NCBI RefSeq assembly: GCF_030272615.1
Contig: NC_081413.1
Location: 561,288,445-561,352,444, forward strand
Origin: Cryptomeria japonica
Taxonomy: Eukaryota > Streptophyta > Pinopsida > Cupressales > Cupressaceae
DNA: 64,000 nucleotides
Reading direction: 5' to 3'
A program made the translations under genes and the position numbers. Shown one piece after another: positions 11,762 through 21,542 of this stretch (positions are counted from its first letter, which is position 1; each line of letters begins with the position of its first letter). Under the pieces are notes generated by a model. That model was given only the letters and a program-made list of their open reading frames with translations, was not told where the DNA came from and did no database searches.

Positions 11762-12440
11762 AATGGTAACGTAAAGAGCCTTGAGACCCAGAAGTGGTGA
11801 AGTGCATATACAAGAAACATCTGGAGGTGCTCTAAGTGGTTTAAGAAGGGATTAGTATGAGGGACTGCTCTACCACTACAAGAAGTGTTCAAAGTTACAT
11901 ATATCAAAGCTTGTATTGTAAATCTGAGAAGGAATAGCTGAAGAGAGGTGATCATTGAAAACTATTTTGTTTGCTGCAGCCAGTTTTAAAAGGAGAGGCA
12001 AGGCAACCATATCTAGTCAAAATAGATTGTTGCAGCCGTTGAAGCCATCATTGACAAAGGAAATCACAGATTGAAGGTTTACAGTTATTAAAATCATTGT
12101 GAAACTAATCACAACCACAAGGAGAAGAAGATGCCGCTGGAAAGAGACAGCATAGGAGATCTATGTTTTGATTTGGTGATGACCTTGGAGAAGAAATGTT
12201 TTTAAGTTGTTTGTATATGTTGTATAGAGTTTGATGACCTTGAAGGAGAAATTGGAGACTCAAATGCTGTAGCTTAAAGGAGGCTATAGCAGTTAAAAAG
12301 GTTGCCAAAAGGAACTGCCAAAAGGAGAAGACCAAAGATTGTGAAGGTGTACAAAGTTGTTTAGAGGAGGAAATTTGTAGTGGCAAAAACACAGTCAAGT
12401 GATAGGGCAAGGTAAGTTTAATTTTTATTTTTATTTTTGT

Positions 12441-12628
12441 TTCAATGGGTAAAGTGGATAGAATAAAGAAAGAGAAAACAAATTATTTGGAAAAAGAATT
12501 TAAGGAATGTAAAAAGAAAATATCAAAAATGAGTTTCAATGGGTAAAGTGGATGGAATAAAGAAAGAGAAAACAAATAATTTGGAAAAAGAATTGAAGGA
12601 ATGTAAAAAGGAAAATATCAAAAATGAT
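12441..12628 (+). repeat. 94-bp tandem duplication in the gag-like leader
   Basis: The unit TTCAATGGGTAAAGTGGAT...ATCAAAAATGA occurs at 12,441-12,534 and 12,535-12,628, with about five changes. Each unit starts with an ATG in good context (GGGTAAAGTGGA), so two alternative starts for the coiled-coil protein exist. The length is not a multiple of three. Confidence 0.85.
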
Positions 12629-12841
12629 AAAGCTTTTAAAAGAGAAACAAATGGAAAAAGGTCAACTGTTAGATGAAAATTATAATCTTGAAACAGAACT
12701 GAATGAAGTTAAAGATAAAAATAAGGAATTAGAAGAGAAATTACAATTATTTGATGATGTCAAAAGGAAGTTTGATGATTTGGAAGAAATGTCAAAGAGG
12801 TTAGAAGAAGAAAACAGTTTACAGAAAAGGAAATTTTTTTA
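12539..12841 (+). pseudogene. Coiled-coil gag-like N-terminal part of the TR-GAG-like element
   Basis: The open frame at 12,624-12,842 encodes a nearly pure coiled coil (for example NYNLETELNEVKDKNKELEE). The preceding frame from the ATG at about 12,538 encodes another charged helix and is joined to it by a one-base frame change near 12,620. It stops in a run of T residues at about 12,835, where a frame change would continue NLEQENE. Long coiled coils mediate oligomerisation of gag proteins. The presence of frameshifts shows that this copy is dead. Confidence 0.6.
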
Positions 12842-12979
12842 ATCTAGAACAAGAGAATGAATGTTTGAAGTTAAAACCATTATTAAGATTTATGTTCATC
12901 ATTTGGTGAAACTGATTTAATTGAAACTATTTTTGATATAAAATGCAAGAAAGAAGATGAGATTGTGTTTGCAAATTAT

Positions 12980-13458
12980 GTTAGTTGTGATGATAAGAAT
13001 ATTGTTTTAAAAATCATGAAGAAAATGGGTTATAAAGGTCAAGAATTAGGAAAAATGAACAAAGAATGAAAGATCCAATTGAACCGAAAATGAGGCCCAA
13101 GTATGAAGGCCTTGGATATAGCAAAGGTAAAAATGATGTTCAACATGGTATATGTTTAAATAAATTAGTTCAAAGAATGAAAGAAACCCAGTGTTCTCAT
13201 TGCAATAGAGAAGGACATAGAAAAGAGATGTGTTGGGATTTGCATCCATGTAAAATTTGTGGTTTGAGAAATCATTCTAAAAAAATGTGTTGGAAGAAAG
13301 AATCAATATCAAGTTGTATAAAAATGGATTGTGGATGGACCTATGTGAAGAACAATAGAAGTAATGAAAGGTTTGAATGTCCAAAAGGGATTAAAAATAT
13401 TTTCAGCCAAAAGAAATCATTTCCCAGGAAGACATTTACAGATTGTATTATGTTTTGA
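12980..13458 (+). pseudogene. G-patch-like motif plus two CCHC zinc knuckles (gag nucleocapsid)
   Basis: From about 12,999 one frame encodes LKIMKKMGYKGQELGK. After a one-base change in an A run near 13,050 the frame 13,066-13,458 continues with DPIEPKMRPKYEGLGYSKG. Together they follow the spacing of the glycine-rich G-patch, an RNA-binding or helicase-activating motif. Two zinc knuckles follow, CSHCNREGHRKEMC and CKICGLRNHSKKMC, both perfect CX2CX4HX4C, then a cysteine-containing basic tail ending DCIMF. CCHC knuckles bind retroelement RNA during packaging. G-patches are known from betaretroviral proteases and some plant retroelement proteins, but here no protease is present. Confidence 0.75.
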
Positions 13459-13691
13459 AATTTAAAAACAAGTGTTTGAAGAAACTACCGCAGCAGTTGA
13501 AGAAAACTGGAGTACATGAAAGAAAGAGGAGTTGATGAAAGAAATTAGAAAAATCAGAGTAGGAGCTGTAGCAACAGCAAATTAGCAAGAAAAACAAAGA
13601 AGAGGTTACAGACAAAAAGGGAAGATAATTGAAGAAAGCTGGAAAGAACAAAAGAATGGATAGTATATTGGTAACTGAGACTAAGGAGAAG

Positions 13692-14014
13692 TGTTGGACT
13701 ATAATGTCAACTACCTCCACCATATAGTCAATCATGTAATATGAAGCCTCTGTATCAACATTAATATTTATCAGGAGCTTCTATCTTATCAATTTAATTA
13801 CACAACCATCTACAAGATATTTTCAATATATACAATCAATATTTAGTTTTCTGGAGGTTTCTTCCAGCTACCACCTGCACATTCTAATCAAGAGGCATTT
13901 TTGTAATCATTAAGAAGGAAGAAATATGGTTTGATAAATAAGAATTTCTGTTCGTTCTGTACTTCTCTGTTTTCTCCATACTCTATTTTTGTGTTCTATT
14001 CTATTTCATTTCCA
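13692..14014 (+). repeat. 3' LTR of the TR-GAG-like element
   Basis: It begins TGTTGGACTATAATGTC directly after the purine tract and ends CATTTCCA. It matches the 5' LTR throughout, with insertions such as ATATTTTCAATATATAC that the 5' copy lacks. Confidence 0.8.
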
Positions 14015-14029
14015 ATAGAAAAGTCCATC

Positions 14030-14784
14030 CTCAACATGAAAAGCCAAAACTATGATAGTGTGTGGTGCCTCTATCATTTCTTTCAACTTTCTCTCATCCT
14101 CTTTTATCTTCACAATTCCTTCCAAAACCAAATAAAAATACAGAAGGCCTCACGTATCCATAGAATTTCGCTAGGGAATTCATCCTCATGAAGTTCAATA
14201 CAACGAAATTTAGAAAAAAAAGAATTGTGACGGAGGATAAGTTGTTGCAGAAGAGAAGGCAGAACTTCACGGTTCATCAGACAATTTGCTTGCATAAATA
14301 CCTTAGTGGCTTCATTACTTAATTCTCCCACACCATGTTCCAGGCTTTTTCACCAGTCAGTATCAACAGAAATGATAATCATGTTCTTCACAACAGTGGT
14401 CTTGTCCTCCACCGAGACATTAGAAGTTCCATCTTTGCTAAGTTCGGGCACGTCCACACACAGAAGAAGAGCCTCATTATATTCCACAGCGTCCCACGGC
14501 TTTCTTCCAGCCAAGTTTGCCTGAGATGCCACCGTAAAAGGATTGTTGAAGATTTTATTCACTCCCAAACCCAGACCCCTCAACGGATGTAGAGGAATGT
14601 TAAAAAGGTTGGGTAAAACTTTTCTAACGCCAAGGCTAGCCGGTATTGGGAACCGATTGTATTGACCATTGATCAAATTCATAAAACAATTTCCACTGTC
14701 ACTATCTACTGGCATGTGAACAACAGGCCGCGATGATGAAGGTTGAACATTTAAAATTTCATTGTGACTGTCTTCTAGCCACAC
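14030..14784 (-). pseudogene. Organelle-type small heat-shock protein (HSP20) pseudogene fragment
   Basis: The minus-strand frame 14,784-14,350 has a variable leader, then the pre-domain NLFNIPLHPLRGLGLGVNKI, FNNPFTVASQANLAGR, and the start of an alpha-crystallin domain: KPWDAVEYNEALLLCVDVPE followed by LSKDGTSNVSVEDKTTVVK. This matches the order in plant mitochondrial/plastid HSP20 chaperones (WD...EALxLRVDMPGL...VSVE...). The frame then breaks at a stop. Further along, in other frames, RCIELHEDEF (about 14,200) and GIVKIKEDERK (about 14,090) look like the remains of the later beta strands and the C-terminus. The GxL of the C-terminal domain is not intact. HSP20 proteins prevent aggregation of unfolded proteins in organelles. 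This copy cannot make a chaperone. It lies between the LTRs of a retroelement, so it was probably captured. Confidence 0.6.
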
Positions 14785-14844
14785 AGAGGAAATTCCATTC
14801 TCCTGATGCCAAAAATTATGAAACTCCTACTCTTTCCTGGCCTT

Positions 14845-15288
14845 CTACAGCAAGGTATTCGGCACAAGCACAAAGCTCTCAGACCTAAATGTTTCCTCTT
14901 TCTCTACGATTCCCTTAGTCACTTTCTCCATCACTCTTCTTTGCTCTCCCCTTATACGCACCTCAGACACAGTATTCTCAGACTTCAAATTTTGGGGAGA
15001 ATTATGGAAAAGGATTGCTCTGGTTTGGGAAACCTTGCCAATATCACCGTGGCAATCACCAGACTCCAAATTCATATAAACTGTGTTCCCCTTGGCAAGC
15101 TCCCTGGCCTGTTCAAGCGACTTTATTTCCACAGCCCTCGTCCCTTGGCCATACAGAAACTCTTGTCGCTGTTCTCTCAGGGTAACACAGAACTCAGCCA
15201 TCGCTGTCGAAAGCATGTTGGTCTTCCCCCATGGATTCGCCGTTGCCTTCTTCCTCAAGCTTCTGAGAATCAACAACCAAAATCTCAC
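14845..15288 (-). CDS. Unrecognised 147-codon ORF upstream of the HSP20 fragment
   Basis: The minus-strand frame starts MRFWLLILRSLRKKA and includes an internal start, MAEFCVTLREQRQEFLYGQG, at about 15,201. The first 29 codons lie in module B, so the frame crosses the module boundary at 15,203, and the second methionine may be the older start. The body is hydrophilic and charged, with EIKSLEQARELAKGNTVYMN and a basic EVRIRGEQRRVMEKVTKG. I recognise no domain. It is 60 bases upstream of the HSP20-like frame on the same strand, so it may be the N-terminal part or 5' exon of the same captured gene, or element-encoded. It ends at a stop near 14,845. Confidence 0.35.
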   Translation of the reverse strand: MRFWLLILRSLRKKATANPWGKTNMLSTAMAEFCVTLREQRQEFLYGQGTRAVEIKSLEQARELAKGNTVYMNLESGDCHGDIGKVSQTRAILFHNSPQNLKSENTVSEVRIRGEQRRVMEKVTKGIVEKEETFRSESFVLVPNTLL

Positions 15289-15314
15289 GTAACTTCTGCT
15301 CCACCTTTATATAC

Positions 15315-15542
15315 TTAGTGGATAATTGAGAAATTATCTCTATCCGTCAATTGTTTCTCCACATTCTTCAGCTTGACTTGAAGCTCAGATTCTCTCAAAA
15401 GAGTGTTTTGCAAATCTTCCCGGAGAGCTAATAATATGACTTGTGTATTACTATAATGATTTTCTACAGCTATTACAAGATTGTCAATCAATATATCTTC
15501 AAAGTTATCAATATTTACTCTTACTTCATTTAGGCTTTTCAT
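15315..15542 (-). pseudogene. Gag-like coiled-coil fragment (copy 2)
   Basis: 75 codons start MKSLNEVRVNIDNFEDILID and end DRDNFSIIH, nearly the same as 2684-2911. The frame is closed on both sides. It follows the acidic ORF at 15,577-15,819 on the minus strand with one stop region between them and is the second part of the gag-like protein of the minus-strand element. Confidence 0.5.
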
Positions 15543-15576
15543 GAATTCTTTTCTCCTTAGATTTTTTACTCTTTCT

Positions 15577-15819
15577 TCATTTAGACTTAATCTCTAATAT
15601 TCTTGTCAATGAATCTTCCATAAAGTACAATAGATCCGTGAGTAAGAAATTCTCTTCTCTTAGACTCACAATTTTATTCTCTTGATATTGTTTGACATCA
15701 TATGTTTCATCTTCTTCAAGCTCCTCTTCACTCATTTTAGCATCCTCCTCTTCAGCCGAATCCAAGTTGTCAAGAAATTCTTCAATAAAAAACTTAACAT
15801 CAGCGTCTTCTTCTTCCAT
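15577..15819 (-). pseudogene. Acidic gag-like N-terminus after primer site (copy 2)
   Basis: The frame starts MEEEDADVKFFIEEFLDNLD at 15,819, about 35 bases after the 5' LTR and a primer-site-like ATATTAGAGC (complement of about 15,836-15,850). 80 codons are open, longer than in the other copy, ending EDSLTRILEIKSK. The composition is acidic then amphipathic. The start follows from its position as the first ATG behind the primer site. No family is recognised. Confidence 0.55.
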
Positions 15820-15854
15820 CTCTGCTCAATGGCTCACCAAGCTCTAATATCAAT

Positions 15855-16072
15855 TGTTAATTTAAACAAAGAGAGAAAACCATATAATGAACACAAAATG
15901 GTAGAAAGGAAATAACACAAACGCAACAAAGAAGACATGGGAAACAAATTTATAGTGGTTCACCCTATAGGCTACGTCTGCACACAACCATTTATACAAT
16001 CACATTCAGCTGTGAAACAAAGAGCTAGAGACAGTGAATGGTCATCTGACCCTTGGACTTTATATTCTCAAA
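15855..16072 (-). mobile_element. Copia-type 5' LTR (minus-oriented), copy 2
   Basis: It begins on the plus strand with TGTTAATTTAAACAAAGAG and ends near TATTCTCAAAA. It is homologous to 10,837-11,114 and to 3224-3441 and shares with the latter the loss of about 60 bases. It is the 5' LTR of the element whose 3' LTR is at 10,837. Confidence 0.7.
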
Positions 16073-19000
16073 ACTAGCTTTTTAAATAATGCTCTTATCA
16101 AATATATTTTATGGTTAGTGTTAATAATGAAATGCCAATAAATTAAATATACAGAATTGAAATAAAAAACAAATATCATACAATCAGAAACAAAGAAACA
16201 CCTAATTTATAATGATTCACTATAAAGACTACATCTGCTTTGAGGCATGGAAAAACTCTTTACTAATCTCTTTTTCTACCATGCATACAACAACAGTTTG
16301 CACCAGAATGTGAATGAGCTCAGAGAAAATTGGAAGGACAAAAATAATTGACCATTGGATTTTATATATCAATAGTTAAATATTATTATTTTATTTCTTT
16401 GCTTTGTTTAAATGCTAATTAACAATGTCAGTTCTTTAGAAAGGTACTGTAAAACTTGAGGCCCTCCCCGTGTTGATTGACGCAAGAGTACTGTAAAACT
16501 TGTAAAAAGTATAGTAAAATATTTGCAATGTTTATTTTGGAAACCCTTCCCCTGTTTATCATTTTGGGGCTCGGTTTATCATTTTGGGGCAATCAAATAA
16601 CTTGACAGACCTGGCAAGCAAGGGGAACTTAAATTTCAAAAAATAAAATAAGATGGAGGTTTATTACTCTATGCATACATGCCAAACTTATATTTTTTTC
16701 TCGACTTTTATTTTGAATATCCTAAGAGATGTCGACTCTCTCGACCATCTTCTAAGTCTCCAAAAACAAGCAGGGAGGGAAATTCTTAGTTTTAAAGATT
16801 ACATACTATTTCAGATGTATTTGATTAAATATAATTAGAGGGATTCTAGGCATTAGCTTTTCTTGACAAGTTTTTATATGTCAGAGTTAGAAACAGTTTT
16901 TTGAAATAAAAAACTTTTATGCTACAAGGATTGTAGGAAGAATAGAATTGCGTTAAAAATAAAGTATGGGGACACACTTTTTATTATCAATGGGGACTTT
17001 AAAACTAGTAAGACTCAATCGGGTGAAAATTGCAAAATATGGTTAATAAGATTCAGTCGAATGAAACTTGCTGTGTAATCTACAATATTTGTATCAATAT
17101 TATTTGAGCTGTAGTAAGCAAACATTTTGCTTAGCATGTTGGGCCTTCTCTAATGCTTGGCTATGTATTTGAATGAGATACCTATTCTCAAGGTCATCAT
17201 AGGTAAATTCTCATCTATATCTGGGAGCAAAGGGCTACATTATTTTTTTAATTGAATTGTACTATTTTATGGAACTGATGTTACTGAAAAAACAATTAGG
17301 GATATGCTATCAAAATCGCATGTGAAAAAATAATAAATCCGTCTAATTATTCTAATTCATAGAATCCACCTTAATTATATCCAAGTCAATTATGACATCA
17401 AAACCAACAAATCTATGCTAGCTTGGTTCAATAATATCCTTTAAATTTTGTTTAGCACTTCTTTGTGCACAAAATAATCATAACATATTGGTCTACACAT
17501 ACCTTGCAAAGTTTAACTTTTATATCTAATGTTGTGTATGTAAAGGTATTATCTTATGAAATTTCAATTTATCAACAAATATCATCACATATAATTAAAA
17601 ATTTTAGAAATACATAAGATTAATCAATCATCAATTTATTAAAATAATAAACAGTAATTCCACAATCTATAATCAATAATTTCACATTCATTGCACCATT
17701 TCACAAAGGAATCTATTAGTAACAACTTACATCAAATTCAACTAGTATCAAACACAATGATCATCTTATCAACATTATTTGAGAAAGAGTGAGACTTAAG
17801 TATTCCTAGTTAACATATATGACAACATTGTTTCACCTTTTAAGTAAGTAATAGACAATTAACCATAAGTAAGAACAAGTAACATTCATACAGTTCTTAA
17901 TTTAATTTAAAGCTAATAATGGCAAACTTACAATAGAAAACCTACTAATTAGTATTTCCCTTAGAATAAAAATTTGGTACTATGCAAATGTATCAAAGCA
18001 AGTATCAAATTCTCTTTCACACCTGCATAGGAAAAACAAAAATAATAATTAGCAGGGTCACTCAGAATAACAAATAGCAATTAAGAAATCTTTCTACAAA
18101 ACCATAATTCTACAAAACATAATCAAGGATCCAAGAACTTAAGTATCCAAGCTACAAAAAAATTAATTTTATAAAACTTAGAAAAAATAAAATAAGTGTA
18201 AAGAATAGCATGAGTACAGTTAGCTATCTACTATATATTCTAAACATATTAAACTTATGAGACATTTATCTCATTATATGTTCATATTGTGTTTCATAGA
18301 GTGTACATCTAGCTACAACATCAAAATAACACAAATTAGAACCTCATTCTTACTTAATTTATACAAATCTTGCTTCAATCGTAAATTACTAGATGGGGGG
18401 AAACCATACTCATAGGATTGAGCAAAATAGGGCAACCAACAAAGTAACAGTAGAGTTGGAGTCAGAAAGAAATAACCAAATTTGAATCATAGCATTTGGG
18501 ACTTCTTATCTAACATTTTAACTTAAGAATAACATTTTAACTTGATAAGATCAAGAATTATTACAGGAATATTTCTTCCTATGTTTAACATCTATCCCCA
18601 TGAAACAATTAATAAACATCAACTAAATAAACAACAAAAGAAGCTAGAAACATCATTTGAAGCAACAACTAAAGAAGCTATAAACCATGCTTACTATTGT
18701 GATTATCATGTTGACACCATGCTTCATTACCACATTTCTTCACTAGTTTTTTATTCTTTCTATTTTGTTGATTTAATAAATACTCAAAATGCAATATCAG
18801 AATTCTCTATTTTCCATTTTCAAAATCTAACTATGAAATTATTCTAAGTGTTAGTTTCCTAAACATTAAGTTCTTTTCTAGTTACTTCTTCAACTACCTA
18901 CAACATAATTCTAGATTCCTTGTAGGGAATATGTTTGAAAAAACCTATAACATTAAAATTTACATTACTAAATATAGCTAGAAATAATATATTGCTACAA

Positions 19001-20042
19001 CTTTCTTAGTCACAATTTTTAATTAATAATTATAAGTTTTATTTTAAATATTTTAATTGGTTGTTTTTAAAAATTATGAAGAAGAATAAAAAGTCTAATC
19101 TTCTTAATATTTTATTAGTCCATAGTTTATACCTTGATTTCAAGATTCACATACATATCCTAGTCTGCAATATGCAAATTAAGAGTGGACTAAATAATTT
19201 ATACTCTTATTTGTAACATAAATCTGAAAATGAGTTTGAGGAATCAATTTTTAATAGGAAGGAAATTAAGAGCAACAAAGAAATCTAAGATGAACCCCTC
19301 AACCTAGTTCTAGTTCTAACTATTCCCTCTTTCATTTCCTTGTGGCAAAGAATCAATTTAATGAGGCACCTGAAGGGCTCAATTGTTTAATGGATTATGG
19401 AGATGATGAAATGGATGAGAAGAATGCTTGTACTTGAGAACCTAGTATGAAATGGATTATCTAGGATACAAAAGTAATAGCGAATGCATAAAATGCATAG
19501 AGAGTGTAATTGAGAACCTAGTTATGCCCTGCACTATGAGAAAAATTTTTGAGAGAAAGTGGAAGAAGAAAGTGTAAGGATCCACAAGTGAAAGAAAAAA
19601 GATTGATGGGCTATATCTCTTAATGCCTCTATGTTGTTTCTTCTTTGTGTTGTTCCTATTAGTAGATCCTCATAGGATGTTTCTCTAATTCTTTAGTTAC
19701 TTGTTTTATAGATAGATTATAAGCTTTTTGATATTTTGATTGTTAGGTTTAACTTGTAAGTCTTTGTTTTGATGGTTTTTTGTTTGGATGTATAACAGTA
19801 TGGTGTCCTTTCCCACATAATATAATAAAAAAATAGAGTCCAAAAATCTTAATAATTCACAAAAGCAATTTTCTAAATTTTCTTTATGATACTATTCATC
19901 ATTCAAGAAACTATTGATAAAATTTTTGAAACAGAAAAAATCAATTAAGAAAAATAACTCATCCCAAAAAAATTTAAATATTACTACAAAACAAACCCAA
20001 GTAACATAATATAAAAATGTTGGCAGTTAAAAATAATAAATT
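16073..20042. other. Noncoding AT-rich part of module B, copy 2
   Basis: It matches 3442-7395. No gene is supportable. The degenerate LTR-like motif (about 16,205-16,245) and the doubled TTTATCATTTTGGGGC unit (16,552-16,590) recur. The frame 18,542-18,847 lacks an ATG at its start and has no domain. Confidence 0.6.
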
Positions 20043-21542
20043 CTATAAAATAATAGAAACGGTTATCCAAATTCTGCTAACCTGTGAATAATATTCAACG
20101 CGTCTTGTACAAAGTTGGCAAACTGCTTTCAGATTCATTGACCACGTTTTTGTGGCAGTTGACAATCTTGATTTTGAGAAATCCCTTTCCAAATTGAGAA
20201 TATTATTTTGCATGATTGGAGGGCAGTGTTCAGGCAGAAAAACCCTTGTTACACTTAATGGAGAATTTCTAAGAAGAAAACCCAAAAAAATCACTGCCTG
20301 TGCACCCTTGTCTGGCCCAATATGGGCACGCACCATCTTCAAATTTGGTAGTGCCACCTCTGCTGTTGGCATCTCATCTGATATCATCTCCTGTGTCAAA
20401 CATATTGTGGGTTCACTCGTAAGAGAATTTGGGAAAAAAAAAGGCTACTCCAGAAATATAGAAGGTCCAAATATAATCTACAAGTATCATCATGTACCAA
20501 TCACTGATTAAGAATATTTAACTTGAAGGTACAAAATACTAACTTGAAAACATTGGCCATGGATTGTCAACTCTTCAAGCCCAGGAAAACTGTTAAGAAC
20601 AATAATACTAGGCATTCCTGGATTAACGGCATTGCCTGTATTGTAATTTTGAAGAATAACTTTTTTAACAGATTTCGCTCTTGAAATTTGTTGAAGTAAT
20701 TTAAGCCATTTAAGCCCTGCGTATTGCCCAGAATCGATGAGGCCGATTTCCATCAAGCGTGGGCAAGTCAGTTGCAATGATATATCAGGTCTTAGAGCTC
20801 CTAGATGTATCCACATTAAATTGGAAGATTGTATATTCAAGTTTTTTAACCCTAAACAACGGAGAATCCCTAAATCTTGAAGATGTGGGCACAGATCCAT
20901 GAATCCTTCAAACATAGCATCATCCAGATTCGGAATACCAGCATAACGAACTGCTTTCAAGGATCGGAATACCCCAAAATTAGTGGGCATCTTGGGAAGT
21001 TGGATGTATTGCACTGTTAAGACCGTGAGGTTTTCACAGCTAAAAATGGAGTCCCCAAGCTCCATCATGGGAGAAGCTCCATTGCTAATCCTCTTACCAG
21101 TCTTCGGATCTCTATTACAGATGTGTATATCCATGCGTTCCACCTGTTTTTCAGCTGCAAGGCGAATCCAATTGTTAATATAGGCAGCCTTAGGGTCATC
21201 CAAGGCAACTGTAAGCTCCAAACAAGAAAGACGAGTATCGAGGTGTAGTAGGGCATTGTTAATTATGGCCTGTATCCTGCCATCTTTTTGTTTCTCAAAA
21301 TCCTCAGGACAAAACTTGAGCCTTGGTATTTTCGTCCACAAGAGCCGCCATCTCTGTGAGAGTAGGGAAGAGCGTACGACATCTCTGTAAGAAATCTTCG
21401 ACAAAATATGATTTAAAAGAACATCATCAGATAATGCAGACAGCCTGTCTATTGCTGATGATCTTGCCATTAACCTTGTATATGCCATAACTGCTATATT
21501 ATTTTCTCCTATCTTATGTCTGCCATTACAACCATTAACCAT
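20043..21542 (-). CDS. F-box/LRR/FBD protein, two exons
   Basis: Proposed coding exons are complement(20,544-21,542) and complement(20,043-20,390), 333 and 115 codons. Residues 32-75 form an F-box (DRLSALSDDVLLNHILSKIS, then YRDVVRSSLLSQRWRLLW), followed by leucine-rich segments (ENLTVLTVQYIQL, FRSLKAVRYAGIP, LQDLGILRCLGLKNL, FPGLEELTIHG). The intron donor is CAA/GTTAGT at 20,543 and the acceptor ACACAG at 20,391. Both are in phase 0 and bring in LPNLKMVRAHI...LGFLLRNSP, an FBD-like end. F-box proteins link substrates to SKP1-CUL1 ubiquitin ligases. FBD family members are mostly of unknown substrate. The first ATG is chosen, but MAYTR or MARSS further in would also keep the F-box. The last 10 codons come from module B, so the natural C-terminus is probably lost. 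Confidence 0.75.
20391..20543 (-). other. Intron of the F-box gene
   Basis: 153 bases from GTTAGTATTTTG to TTTGACACAG. A polypyrimidine run (CCTTTTTTTTTCCC, complement of about 20,437-20,450) precedes the acceptor. Splicing keeps the reading frame, while reading through ends after 11 codons. Confidence 0.65.

Larger units (their letters stand above)
11436..14014 (+). mobile_element. Small non-autonomous LTR retrotransposon, TR-GAG-like (gag only)
   Basis: The element is about 2.58 kb long. 5' LTR 11,436-11,743 and 3' LTR 13,692-14,014 share most of their sequence (roughly one difference in ten bases over the first 125). The primer-binding site TGGTATCAGAGCC (11,749-11,761) sits just inside the 5' LTR and the purine tract AAGGAGAAG just before the 3' LTR. 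ATAGAA is found on both sides (11,430-11,435 and 14,015-14,020), consistent with a target-site duplication. The only coding capacity is a coiled coil, a G-patch-like motif and two CCHC knuckles. No protease, integrase or reverse transcriptase is present, as in the TR-GAG class described for plants. It lies inside the minus-strand HSP20-carrying element. Confidence 0.75.
10837..16072 (-). mobile_element. Non-autonomous copia-type element with captured HSP20-like sequence
   Basis: On the minus strand the order is: 5' LTR (15,855-16,072), tRNA-iMet-like primer site, acidic gag-like ORF (15,577-15,819), coiled-coil fragment (15,315-15,542), a 147-codon ORF of unknown kind (14,845-15,288), an HSP20-like pseudogene (about 14,030-14,784), an inserted LTR element (11,436-14,014), about 320 bp of remaining body, polypurine tract, and 3' LTR (10,837-11,114). 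Without the insertion the body is about 2.2 kb and holds no protease, integrase or reverse transcriptase, so it depended on another element. A clear target-site duplication was not found. Part of the body and the 5' LTR belong to module B, so the element was present before that duplication. Confidence 0.55.
15203..20074. repeat. Module B copy 2 (direct repeat of 2,570-7,427)
   Basis: The match begins at CGCTGTCGAAAGCATG within the 147-codon ORF and ends at GGTTATCCAAATTC inside the last exon region of the F-box gene. The copies differ by a few per cent and small indels, for example an extra ACAG at about 18,445 and an extra AAAATTTACATT near 18,955. Confidence 0.85.

Noticed and set aside
14806-15318. 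170-codon plus-strand ORF
   Set aside because: It is antisense to the 147-codon ORF and the HSP20 fragment. The minus strand carries the recognisable protein signal.
20152-20511. 119-codon plus-strand ORF
   Set aside because: Antisense shadow of F-box exon 2 and its intron.
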